A DNA stretch of 56,943 nt from Ferrovibrio sp. (GTDB lineage Bacteria; Pseudomonadota; Alphaproteobacteria; Ferrovibrionales; Ferrovibrionaceae), in contig NZ_JAHBYG010000025.1 in NCBI RefSeq assembly GCF_019636075.1, positions 1 through 56,943 of the forward strand. The letters are read 5' to 3'. The notes below the pieces were generated by a model. It was not told the origin of the DNA. It saw only the letters and a list, made by a program, of their open reading frames with translations, and searched no databases. Positions 44,801 to 54,600 of this stretch are shown one piece after another. Within the stretch, counting starts at the first letter, position 1. Each line of letters starts with the position of its first letter. Both the position numbers and the translations under genes were made by a program.

Positions 44801-47800
44801 CGTCACGCTCTCGACCACCATCGACTCTTCGGCCGAAATCGACCTCGGCGCCGGCAAGGACAGCCTGAAGCTGGCCGATGGCGGCAACGAAGCCGTGTTG
44901 GCGAATGTGGAAACCGTCACTGGCGGCACCGGCAATGATGTCGTCACGCTCAGCACCACCGTCTCCGGCGGCCTGGTTTCGCTCGGCGCGGGCGATGACC
45001 AGCTCAATCTGGCCGATGGCGGCAACAGCCTCACCGTCACCAATGTCGAAACCGTTGTGGGCGGCACGGGCGACGATAACGTCACCCTGGGCAGCACTTT
45101 GCCCTCCACCGCTTCGGTGGATCTGGGCGACGGCAACGATACGCTGACGCTGTTCAATGGCCCGAACAACCTGACCATCACCAATGTCGAGACCGTGATC
45201 GGCGGCTCGGGCAACGACGAACTCACCATGTCGGGCACTGTGTCGGGCGTGCTGTTCTCGCTCGGCGCCGGCAATGATCAGTTGCATCTCGCTGATGGCG
45301 GCAACAGCCTGTCGGCCAATTCGGTTGAAACCATCACGGGCGGCACCGGCGACGACACTGTGGTGTTGACCGGCGTTGCCACCGGCACCAATAACAGCGT
45401 CGATCTGGGCGATGGTTCGGATAAGCTGGTACTGGCCAATGGCGCCAATGTGCTCACCGTCAGCAATGTCGAAACCCTGACCGGTGGTACGGGCGCTGAC
45501 ACGATCACGCTCGGCAGCACCATCGACTCTTCCGCCGCTATCGACCTTGGCGACGGCAAGGACAAGCTGACTCTGGCCAATGGCGGCAACGAAGCGTTGC
45601 TGACGAACGTGGAAACCATTGTCGGCGGTTCTGGTGCCGATCTGGTGACCCTGACGGCGGCAGCCACCGGCGTGACCATCGACCTGGATGGCGGCTCCGA
45701 CAGCCTGACCCTGGCCAGCGGCACCAACAGCCTGACGGTTTCCAACACCGAAACCATCACGGGCGGCACTGGCGCAGACACGGTCACGCTCGGTTCCACC
45801 ATCGATAGCTCGTCCAGCATCGATCTGGGCGATGGCGTGGATACCGTTGTGCTGGCCAATGGCGCGAATACCGCGACGCTGACCAATGTTGAAAACGTCA
45901 CCGGCGGCACTGGCGCCGATGCCATCACCTTCGACACCACGGTGTCCGGCGGTAATGTCAATCTGGGTGCCGGCAACGACAGCCTGACCCTGGCCGATGG
46001 CGGCAACAGCCTCACGGTCACCAACACCGAAACCGTCACTGGCGGCACCGGCGATGACACCATCACCCTGGGTGCGGCCGTCACCGGCACGCTGACCAAC
46101 ATCGATCTCGGGGATGGCAGCGACAAGCTGGTTCTGGCCAATGGCAGCAATGTGCTGACCGTCAGTAATGTGGAAACCCTGACCGGCGGCACCGGCAACG
46201 ATACCGTCACCCTGGGCGCCACTGTGGATAGCAGCGCGTCCATCGATCTGGGCGATGGCAAGGATAGCCTGAAGCTGGCCGATGGCGGCAATGAAGCCCT
46301 GCTGGCGAATATCGAAACCGTGACCGGCGGCTCGGGCGACGACGTTGTCACCCTCAGCGGCGCAATCACCGGCGGCAGCATCAATCTTGATGGCGGTTCC
46401 GACAGCCTGACGCTGGCCAATGGCACCAACAGCCTGACGGTTTCCAACACCGAAACCATCACGGGCGGCACTGGCGCCGACACGATCACGCTCGGTTCCA
46501 CCATTGATAGCTCGTCCAGCATCGATCTGGGCGATGGCAACGATGCAATCGTTCTGGCCAATGGCGCCAACACCGCCACGCTGACCAATGTGGAAACCGT
46601 TACTGGCGGCACTGGCGCGGATGCCATCACGTTCGGCACCACCGTGTCGAATGCCAGTGTCAATCTCGGCGCCGGCAATGACAGCCTGACGCTCGCCGAT
46701 GGAGGCAACACGCTCACTGTGGGCAATGTGGAAACCGTCACCGGCGGTACCGGCGACGACCATGTGACCCTGGCTGCGGCCGTCACCGGCACGCTGACCA
46801 ACATCGATCTGGGCGATGGCAGCGACAGCCTGACCCTGGCCAATGGCAACAACACCCTGACGGTCACCAATGTGGAGACCATCACCGGCGGCACCGGCAC
46901 CGATACCGTCACCCTGGGCGGCACCATCGACAGCTCGGCGGCCATCGATCTGGGCGCCGGCAAGGATAAGCTGATCCTGGCCGATGGCGGCAACGAGGCT
47001 CTGCTGAGCAACGTTGAAAGCGTGGTTGGCGGTTCCGGCGACGATGTTGTCACCCTCTCGGCCGCGATCACTGGCGCCAATGTCGACCTGATGGGCGGCA
47101 ATGACAGCCTGACCCTGGCCAACGGCACCAACAGCATCACCGTTGCCAATACCGAAACCATCACCGGCGGCACCGGCTCGGATACCATCACCCTGGCGGC
47201 CACCATCGGCTCCTCGGCGGTGATCGATCTGGGTGATGGCGCCGACAGCCTCGTGCTGGCCAATGGCGGCAACACCGCCACGCTGACCAATGTGGAAAGC
47301 GTCACCGGCGGCACTGGCGCCGATGCCATCACCTTCGACACCACGGTGTCGGGCGGCAACGTCAATCTGGGCACCGGCAACGACAGCCTGACCCTGGCCG
47401 ATGGCGGCAACAGCCTCACCGTTACGGCGGTGGAAACCGTTACCGGCGGCACCGGCGATGATACCGTCACCATCGGTGCGGCCATCACCAATGCGCATGT
47501 CGACCTGGGCGATGGCAGCGACAAGCTGACGCTCGCCAATGGCAGCAACACGCTGACGGTTGCCAATGTGGAAACCCTGATCGGCGGTACCGGTGCCGAC
47601 ACCGTTACCCTGAGCGGCACTGTCGACAGCAGCAGCGTGATCGATCTGGGCGCCGGCACCGACAAGCTGACCCTGGCCGATGGCGGCAATGTGGCCATGC
47701 TGGCCAATGTGGAAACCGTCATTGGCGGCAGCGGCGCGGATGAGGTTACCCTCACCACCGTGGTCACCAACGGCACCGTCAACCTGGGGGCGGGCAACGA

Positions 47801-50800
47801 CATCCTCACCCTGGAGGACGGCAACAACAAGCTGACGGTTGCCAATGCCGAAACCATCATGGGCGGCACCGGCAACGACACCGTCACCCTGGCCAGCACC
47901 CTGCCGGGCACCTCGCTGATCGATCTCGGCGATGGCAACGATACGCTGGTGCTGTTCAACGGCCAGAACAACTTCACCATCACCAACGTTGAGAACGTGA
48001 TCGGCGGCACCAACGACGATACCGTTGTGCTCTCCGAGGCGGTGACCGGTGCGGTGTTCGATCTCGGCGTGGGCAAGGATAGCCTGACGCTCGCCGATGG
48101 CACCAACACGCTGACCGTGTCCAACACCGAAACCGTCACTGGCGGCACCGGCGACGACACCGTGACCGTGGGCGCGGCCATCACCGGCACCCTCACGCAT
48201 TTCGATCTGGGCGATGGCAGCGACAAGCTGACTCTGTTCAACGGCAGCAACACGCTGACGGTGAGCAATGTCGAAACCCTGATCGGTGGCACCGGTGCCG
48301 ATACCGTCACCCTGGGCAGCACGGTGGATAGCTCCACCTCGGTTGATCTGGGCGCCGGCAAGGACAAGCTGACCCTGGCCGATGGCGGCAACACGATCGG
48401 CCTGACCAACGTGGAAACCATCGTTGGTGGTTCGGGCGACGATGTCGTTACCCTGACCGCGGCAGCCACTGGTGTGGTTGTGGATCTGGCTGGCGGCAAT
48501 GACAGCCTGACCCTGGCCAATGGTGTGAACACCCTGACGGTCTCCAACACCGAGACCATCACCGGCGGCACCGGCAACGATACCATCACGCTGGGCGCCG
48601 CGATCGGCACCTCGTCCGTGATCGACCTGGGCGATGGCAACGATGCGATCATCCTGGCCAATGTCGCCAACACAGCCACGCTGACCAATGTGGAAACCGT
48701 CACTGGCGGCACCGCCAATGATGCGATCACCCTGTCCACCACCGTGGCGGGCGGCAGCGTCAACCTGGGCACCGGCAAGGACAGCCTCACGCTGGCCGAT
48801 GGCGGCAACAGCCTGACGGTTGGCAACACCGAAACCATCACTGGTGGCACCGGCGACGACACCATCACCCTGGCCGGCATTGCCGATAAGGCCACGATCG
48901 ACCTGGGCGATGGCAGCGACAAACTGACGCTGGCCAATGGCGCCAACATACTGACCGCCGCCAATGTGGAAACCCTGGTGGGTGGCACCGGCGCGGACAC
49001 CGTTACCCTGAGCGGCACGATCGACAGCAACAGCTCGATCGATCTGGGCGCAGGCACCGACAAGCTGACCCTGGCCGATGGCGGCAACGAAGCCATCATC
49101 AACAACGTCGAAACCATCGTTGGTGGTTCCGGCAACGACCTGATCACGCTTGGTCAGGCCATGGCCTCGGGCAACATCAACCTGGGGGCCGGCGACGACA
49201 GCCTGACCCTGGCCAACGGCGTCAATAACCTGACGGTTTCCAACGTCGAAACCCTGACCGGTGGTACGGGCGCCGACACCATCACGCTGAGCGGCACCAC
49301 CGCCGGCATGGAGATCGATCTGGGCGATGGCAACGACAGCCTCAAGCTGGCGGCCGGTGCCAACGTGCTGACGATCACCAATGTGGAAACCATCACCGGC
49401 AGCACCGGCAACGACACTGTCACGCTCAGCACCACCATGTCTGGCGGCACGGTGAACCTGGGCGCCGGCAACGACAAGCTGACCCTGGCCGATGGCGGCA
49501 ACACACTGACCGTGGGCTCGGTGGAAACCCTGCTTGGCGGCGCTGGCAAGGATGTGATCACGCTGAATGCCGCGATCAGCAATAGCGTTATCGACCTGGG
49601 CGACGATGCGGAAGATACCCTGGTTCTGTTCAACGGTTCGAACAGCGCCACGGTGAGCAACGTTGAAAGCCTGGTTGGCGGCACCGGTGCGGATATTATC
49701 ACCCTGGGCAGCACCATCGACAGCAGCGCTTCCATCGATCTGGGCGCCGGCTCCGACAAGCTGACCCTGGCCAATGGCGGCAATGCCGGCACGATCAGCA
49801 ACGTTGAAACCATCATCGGCGGCACTGGCGCCGACGAGATCACGCTGGGCGCGGTGGTGACGAAGGGCAACTTCGACTTCGGCGCCGACAACGACAGCCT
49901 GACGCTCGCCAACGGCGCCAATACGCTGACCATCGCCAATATCGAAACCGTGACCGGCGGCACCGGGGCCGACAACATCACCTTCAGTGCTGCTGTCGCT
50001 GCGGCCACGCTGGATCTGGGCGATGGCGCCGACAAGATCACGATGAGCAATGGCGGTGGCATCATCACCATCACCAACGTGGAATCGGTGGTCGGCGGCT
50101 CCGGCGCGGATGAGGTCACCCTCACCACCGGCGTCACCAGCGGCAGCTTCCTGCTCGGCGCGGGTAACGACAAGCTGGTTCTGGCCAACGCGATCAACTC
50201 GCTGGTTGCCAGCGGCGTGGAAACCCTGATCGGCGGTTCGGCTGCCGATACGGTCACCTTCTCCGCCGCCATCGCCAATGGCCATGTCGATCTCGGCGAC
50301 GATGCCGACAAGCTGATCCTGTTCAACGGCACCAACAATCTCACGATTGCCAATGTCGAGACCCTGGTTGGCGGCACCGGCGCAGACACCATCACCCTGC
50401 TCACCACGATCGACACCATCAACCTGGGTGCCGGCGCGGATAAGCTGATCCTGGCCAATGCGGCCAACACCATGACGCTGACTGGCGTCGAGACGGTGGT
50501 AGGCACCGGCAGCAATGCCGACGACATCACCTTCAGCGGTGCGATCAGCAAGGGCAGTGTCGATCTGGGTGCGGGCAACGATATCGTCACGCTGGGTAAC
50601 GGCACCAACTCGCTCACCATCACCAACGTTGAAACCATCGTTGGTGTGAGCGGCGCCGACACCATCACACTTGGCAATGCGGCCACCGGCATCAGCATCG
50701 ATCTGGGCGGCAACAACGACAAGCTGATCCTGGCTTCCGGCGGCAACACCCTGACGCTGACCAATATCGAGACCATCACCGGCAATAGCGGCGCCGACAT

Positions 50801-51422
50801 CATCACCATCGATGGTGCCGCCAATGCCATCACGGTGGATCTGGGTACTGGCGCCGACAAGTTGGTGCTCGACGATGCCAGCAACATCGTGTTCGTCTCC
50901 AATGTCGAAACGGTGCTGGGCGGTTCGCAGGACGACACCATCACGGTCAGCGGCACTCAGAACAGCACCATCGACGGCGGTGCGGGCGACGACTACATCG
51001 TGGGTGGCACGGCGGCCGAAACCATCATCGGCGGCACCGGCAACAACACGGTCACCGGCGGCGGCGGCGCGGATCGCTTCGTGTTCAACACGGCGGATCC
51101 CAGCTCGTTCACTGCGGTGCTGGATATGGGCGGTGTCGACAAGATCGCGCTGGATACGGCAGGCAATTCCACCTTCACCGGTGATGCCTTCACCCTGGCT
51201 GGCGCTCTGCAGAACAACGTCAACATCAAGGCTGTGGCCGATGGTGTGGCGCTGTCAGCCACCGATCTGGGCCAGGCGGGCTTCGCCTACGACCAGAGCA
51301 GCGGCAACCTGTATTTCGACAGCGATGGCAATTTCGGCTCTGGCTCGGTGTTGATTGGCAATATCACCACCAATGGCAGCACACCCTGGACCTACAACTT
51401 CAGTCAGATCCAGGAAGTCTGA
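41853..51422 (+). CDS. Giant RTX-like beta-strand repeat protein secreted by type I system
   Basis: One uninterrupted gene of 3189 codons. Residues 5 to about 3035 are tandem units of 46-48 residues, each with a GGTGADTVT-like and an LGDGNDSLT-like calcium-binding half motif and an NxLTxxNVET strand, probably a long beta-solenoid. Residues 3040-3075 hold canonical RTX nonapeptides (GGAGDDYIVGG, GGGGADRFVF). The last 115 residues form a secretion domain like those of other type I substrates. There is no N-terminal signal or retention module. By eye I find one Arg, one Trp and no Cys. A surface, S-layer-like or biofilm role is likely. AAGGAGAGG precedes ATG 41853. Confidence 0.9.
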   Translation: MTINITLGNGDNNATFSGFGTLSTGTGQDTITVTGGITNAVVNLGDGDDSLTLANAANSLTASNVETLIGGSGADTVTISGSLSSSASIDLGDGKDKLTLGDSGYTLTLSNLESLTSGTGADSITFATAVTGGSIVLGAGNDELFLADGTNSVTVSGAESVTGGTGDDTITLSAAVTGGDYEMGDGNDSLTLANGTNSLTISNVETLTGGTGADAVTLDTTISGTVNLGTGNDSLTLADGGNTLTAGGIETLTGGTGADIVTYTTAVTNAKIDLGDDSDKLVLANGNNSLTATNVETLTAGSGNDTVTLGSTIDSSASIDLGAGKDKITLADGGNVAVLTNVESVTGGTGADEVTLTTTVSGGLVSLGDGNDSLQLADGGNSLTVTNVESVVGGTGADNVTLGSTLPSTASVDLGDGADTLTLFNGPNNLTITNVETVIGGSAADELTMSGTVSGVLFTLGGGDDKLHLADGGNTLSANSVETITGGTGDDLITYTAAQAKASVDLGDGSDGVTLANGTNNFTFTNVETITGGTGADTVTLGSTIDSSASIDLGDGKDKLTLADGGNVANIANVESVVGGSGADEVTLTTTISGGSVELGAGSDSLQLANGGNSLTVGNVETISGGTGADAVTLTNVANTVTVTNIETLTGGTNADTVTLGDTVANANINLAAGSDSLQLADGGNTLTASNIETITGGAGDDTVTLGAAAVGSKVDLGDGSDKLVLANGTNSLTVSNVETLTGGTGADTVTLGGTIDSSAAIDLGDGKDSLKLADGGNEALLANVETVTGGSGADNVTLSAALTGGTVDLAAGSDSLTLANGTNSLTVANTETITGGTGADTITLSATIDSSSAIDLGDGVDTVVLANGANTATLTNVENVTGGTGADAITFDTTVSGGNVNLGAGNDSLTLADGGNSLTVTNTETVTGGTGDDTVTLGAAATGTLTNIDLGDGSDKLVLANGANTLTVGNVETLTGGTGNDTVTLSTTIDSSAEIDLGAGKDSLKLADGGNEAVLANVETVTGGTGNDVVTLSTTVSGGLVSLGAGDDQLNLADGGNSLTVTNVETVVGGTGDDNVTLGSTLPSTASVDLGDGNDTLTLFNGPNNLTITNVETVIGGSGNDELTMSGTVSGVLFSLGAGNDQLHLADGGNSLSANSVETITGGTGDDTVVLTGVATGTNNSVDLGDGSDKLVLANGANVLTVSNVETLTGGTGADTITLGSTIDSSAAIDLGDGKDKLTLANGGNEALLTNVETIVGGSGADLVTLTAAATGVTIDLDGGSDSLTLASGTNSLTVSNTETITGGTGADTVTLGSTIDSSSSIDLGDGVDTVVLANGANTATLTNVENVTGGTGADAITFDTTVSGGNVNLGAGNDSLTLADGGNSLTVTNTETVTGGTGDDTITLGAAVTGTLTNIDLGDGSDKLVLANGSNVLTVSNVETLTGGTGNDTVTLGATVDSSASIDLGDGKDSLKLADGGNEALLANIETVTGGSGDDVVTLSGAITGGSINLDGGSDSLTLANGTNSLTVSNTETITGGTGADTITLGSTIDSSSSIDLGDGNDAIVLANGANTATLTNVETVTGGTGADAITFGTTVSNASVNLGAGNDSLTLADGGNTLTVGNVETVTGGTGDDHVTLAAAVTGTLTNIDLGDGSDSLTLANGNNTLTVTNVETITGGTGTDTVTLGGTIDSSAAIDLGAGKDKLILADGGNEALLSNVESVVGGSGDDVVTLSAAITGANVDLMGGNDSLTLANGTNSITVANTETITGGTGSDTITLAATIGSSAVIDLGDGADSLVLANGGNTATLTNVESVTGGTGADAITFDTTVSGGNVNLGTGNDSLTLADGGNSLTVTAVETVTGGTGDDTVTIGAAITNAHVDLGDGSDKLTLANGSNTLTVANVETLIGGTGADTVTLSGTVDSSSVIDLGAGTDKLTLADGGNVAMLANVETVIGGSGADEVTLTTVVTNGTVNLGAGNDILTLEDGNNKLTVANAETIMGGTGNDTVTLASTLPGTSLIDLGDGNDTLVLFNGQNNFTITNVENVIGGTNDDTVVLSEAVTGAVFDLGVGKDSLTLADGTNTLTVSNTETVTGGTGDDTVTVGAAITGTLTHFDLGDGSDKLTLFNGSNTLTVSNVETLIGGTGADTVTLGSTVDSSTSVDLGAGKDKLTLADGGNTIGLTNVETIVGGSGDDVVTLTAAATGVVVDLAGGNDSLTLANGVNTLTVSNTETITGGTGNDTITLGAAIGTSSVIDLGDGNDAIILANVANTATLTNVETVTGGTANDAITLSTTVAGGSVNLGTGKDSLTLADGGNSLTVGNTETITGGTGDDTITLAGIADKATIDLGDGSDKLTLANGANILTAANVETLVGGTGADTVTLSGTIDSNSSIDLGAGTDKLTLADGGNEAIINNVETIVGGSGNDLITLGQAMASGNINLGAGDDSLTLANGVNNLTVSNVETLTGGTGADTITLSGTTAGMEIDLGDGNDSLKLAAGANVLTITNVETITGSTGNDTVTLSTTMSGGTVNLGAGNDKLTLADGGNTLTVGSVETLLGGAGKDVITLNAAISNSVIDLGDDAEDTLVLFNGSNSATVSNVESLVGGTGADIITLGSTIDSSASIDLGAGSDKLTLANGGNAGTISNVETIIGGTGADEITLGAVVTKGNFDFGADNDSLTLANGANTLTIANIETVTGGTGADNITFSAAVAAATLDLGDGADKITMSNGGGIITITNVESVVGGSGADEVTLTTGVTSGSFLLGAGNDKLVLANAINSLVASGVETLIGGSAADTVTFSAAIANGHVDLGDDADKLILFNGTNNLTIANVETLVGGTGADTITLLTTIDTINLGAGADKLILANAANTMTLTGVETVVGTGSNADDITFSGAISKGSVDLGAGNDIVTLGNGTNSLTITNVETIVGVSGADTITLGNAATGISIDLGGNNDKLILASGGNTLTLTNIETITGNSGADIITIDGAANAITVDLGTGADKLVLDDASNIVFVSNVETVLGGSQDDTITVSGTQNSTIDGGAGDDYIVGGTAAETIIGGTGNNTVTGGGGADRFVFNTADPSSFTAVLDMGGVDKIALDTAGNSTFTGDAFTLAGALQNNVNIKAVADGVALSATDLGQAGFAYDQSSGNLYFDSDGNFGSGSVLIGNITTNGSTPWTYNFSQIQEV
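41880..50940 (+). repeat. Hierarchical coding repeats: about 140-bp units in a 702-bp higher-order repeat
   Basis: Basic units are about 138-144 bp, some 60-65 in number. Every five units form a longer period. The codon after the DLGDG motif of one recognisable unit type recurs at 44433, 45135, 45837, 46539 and 47241, exactly 702 bp apart, then at 47937 (696), 48639 (702) and 49332 (693). An earlier copy at 43104 is two periods away less 75 bp, explained by one shortened unit near 43750. Confidence 0.85.
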
Positions 51423-51445
51423 TCCCGATCATCAGCTTAAACCGG

Positions 51446-51480
51446 CGGGGCGGCCCAAAAGGCCGCCCCGTTTCGTTTCG
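51446..51480 (+). terminator. Terminator of the giant repeat gene
   Basis: A perfect 10-bp stem, CGGGGCGGCC at 51446-51455 and GGCCGCCCCG at 51461-51470, with loop CAAAA and a T-rich tail TTTCGTTTCG. It lies 23 bases after the stop. Confidence 0.85.
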
Positions 51481-51668
51481 TCCGGTCTGGTAACGGTTGG
51501 GTAAGAATGCCGGGAAATACTCTGGCGGCGGATTCCGTTCCCGTGCCGGGAATGGCATTATACCCGCCGGCTTGGCCGAATCATGATTATGGCTTTGGCT
51601 GACCGAGGCTGCCTTAGGGTTTGGCCAGCGGAAACGGCCAACAAGAATGCGGCCAACAGGAAAAGGGA

Positions 51669-54600
51669 ATGGCGAAGGCGGCGGTTAATGTGAAATCCCA
51701 GGCGGCAAGCCCGGAAGCCGCCGTGGCTGCATTCCAGCGTGGCGCCTATGAGGAAGCCGAGCGGCTTTGCCGTGCGTTGCTGGCCCAGGCGCCTGAAGAG
51801 CCCGGCTTGTTGCAATTGCTGGGGCTGGCAGCTTTCCGTCGCGGGCAATTGATCGAGGCTGAGGGCGCGCTCGCCAAGGCCGCCAAATTTGCACAGAATT
51901 CCCCTGAAATTCATGCCAACCATGGCGCTGTACTGCGCGCCCAGGGCCGTTTGCCCGAAGCCGAGGCGGCCAACCGCCGTGCCATCGCGCTGAAACCGGA
52001 TTTCCCCGAAGCGCAGCATAACCTGGGCAATGCGTTGCGCGAACAGGGCAAGTTCGCCGAGGCCGAGGCCGCCTTCCGCAAAGCGGTGGAGCTGCGCGCT
52101 GATTTTGCCGATGCGTGGCTTAGCCTGGGCCGGTTGCTGCAGTTGATCGGCCGTTTGGCGGAATCCGAAACGGTGCTGCGCAAGGTATTGGAACTGCGGC
52201 CCGATCACGCCGACACCCATAGCGACCTGGGCAATACCTTGATGGGGCTGGATCGCTTGCAGGAAGCCGAGGCGAGTTTCCGTAAGGCGCTGGAATTGCG
52301 GCCCAACAGCCACGAAGCCTCGATCAACCTGGCGGCCCTGTTGCTGCGCGGTGGTCGGCCGCAGGATGCCGAAACCTATGCCCGCCGCTCCCTGGCGCTG
52401 AAGCCCGATCTGCATCAGGGCTTCAACAATCTGGCCATTGCGTTGGAGGATCAGGGCCGGCTGGATGAAGCCACCGGGGTGTTCCGTCAGGCTTTGAAGC
52501 TGAAGCCCGATTACGCCTCGGGCCATAGCAGCCTGCTATTCTGCCTGAATTATCGCCATGATCTGTCGGCCGAGGATATCGCCGCTGAATACCGTGCCTG
52601 GGACGACCAGCATGGCAAGCCGCTATTGCCGCGCCCCCTGGTGCATCCCAACGAGCCGAGCAAGACCCGCAAGCTGCGCATTGGCTATGTCTCGCCCGAT
52701 CTGCGGCAACATGCGGTGGCTTTGTTTTTCGAGCCGCTGCTGGCCAATCATGATCGCGAGGCCTACGAGATTTTTCTCTATGCCGAGGTGCCCAATCCCG
52801 ATGCCATGACGCAGAAGCTGCGCGGCATGGCCGATCATTGGCGCTTCACCGTGGGCCTCACCGATGATCGCATGGCCGCGCTGATCCGGCATGACAAGAT
52901 CGACATCCTGATCGATCTGGCCGGCCACACTGCTGGCAACCGGCTCACGGTTTTTGCCCGCAAGCCGGCGCCGGTGCAATTCTCCTATCTGATCGGTCAT
53001 GGCACCACCACCGGGCTTTCCGCCATCGATGGATTTTTCTCAGACGATTACATGGTGCCGCCCGACGAAGCTTCGGAGGCGCTGTTCTCCGAACGCATTA
53101 TCCGCATCGGCCGCTCGCCGCTGGTCTACCAGCCGCCAGACGACATGCCGGCTGTCGGCTCGCTGCCCATGGAGCGCAACAAGTTCGTCACCTTCGGCTG
53201 TTTCAGCCGCACCGTGCGCATCAATGATGACGTAACGGCGCTGTGGTCTGCCTTGCTGGCCAGTGTGCCGGATTCCATTCTGGTGCTGAACAGCAAGCCA
53301 TTCGCAGAAGCTGCTACCCGGCGCATGTTCGAGGATCGCTTCTATGTGCATGGCATTGCGCCCGAGCGCCTGAAGCTGATCTATACCAGCCCGCAGCCCA
53401 ATACCTGGGCGTATTACAACGAGATCGATATCGCGTTGGATCCGTTTCCGCATAATGCGGGCACCACCACGATAGAGGCTTTGTGGATGGGCGTGCCGGT
53501 ACTCAGCCTGGCATGCAGGCCCAGCGTGGGCCGCTTCGGCGCCAGCATCCTCGGTGCGTTGGGCATGCAGGATTGGGTGGCCGAAACCCCGGATGATTAC
53601 ATTGCCATCGGCGAAAAATGGGCCAACGACAAGAAAGGCCTCGCCAAGCTGCGCAAGGGTTTGCGCGGCAAGTTCCAAGCCTCTGCCATGCGCGATGGCC
53701 CTGGCTTGGCGCGAGCCATCGAAAAGGGCTTCCGCCAGCTTTGGGATGAATGGTGCGACAGGCAGGTAGATCAACCGCAGACGATTGCCGCCGCCAAACC
53801 GCTGGCCTATTCCGATGTCGTGGCGGCTTTCAATGCCGGCGACCGCGCGGGTGCGCGGCGTATCTGCGAAGCTCTGCTGGAGCAACAGCCCAACAATGCC
53901 GATGCGCTCCAGGCCATGGGCGTGATGTGCTGCGAATCCAAGGATTACCAGGATGCGTTGAAATGGCTGTCGCGCGCCGTGGCGATCAACCCCAATCTGC
54001 CGGAATACTGGTCGTCGTTGGGCGTGGTGGCGCGCGCCTTGAAGATGCATGGCGATTCCGAAACCTTCTACCGCAAGGCCATTGCGCTGAAACCGGAATT
54101 TCCCGAGGCGCATAATAATCTGGGCAATGCGCTGCGCGACCAGGGCAAGCTGAAAGAGGCCGAAGCAGCGCTTCGTCAGGCGATTGCACTGAAGCCGGAT
54201 TTCGAGGATGCGCAGGTCAATCTCGGCTTGGTGCTGCTGGCCCGCGAACGTTATGAGGAAGCCGAAGGGGTTCTGCGTCGCGCGCTGGAGCTCAATCCCA
54301 ACCGTTCCGATATCCATGATGCATTGGCACTGATGCTGATGCGCCGGGGCTATCTCATCGAGGCGGAAAAATACTGCCGCAGCGCGCTGAAATTACGCCC
54401 CGATCATCCAGCCACTCTCGGCACATTGGGTATCGTGCTGGAGGATCAGGGCCGGCATGACGAAGCCCATGCCGCTTTGCGCCGCGCTGTCACCATCGCG
54501 CCGGGCGATCTGGCTGTATCCAGCAGTTTGCTGTTCTGTCAGAACTATCGCCCCGATGCCACGGCGGAAGAAGTGTTCGCCGAATACAAGCGGTGGGATG

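Noticed and set aside
41919..50285. Very long open frame of about 2788 codons on the minus strand, plus others at 45278-49147 and 43334-45274
   Set aside because: They are antisense to the giant repeat gene. The coding repeats use few codons and lack stops in the other frames, so open antisense frames arise as a by-product. The plus-strand frame has the RTX motifs, the secretion C-terminus, a Shine-Dalgarno sequence and the exporter upstream.
41880..50940. Regular short repeats that might suggest a CRISPR array
   Set aside because: The repeats are in one reading frame, code for similar protein units and have no unique spacers or cas genes nearby.
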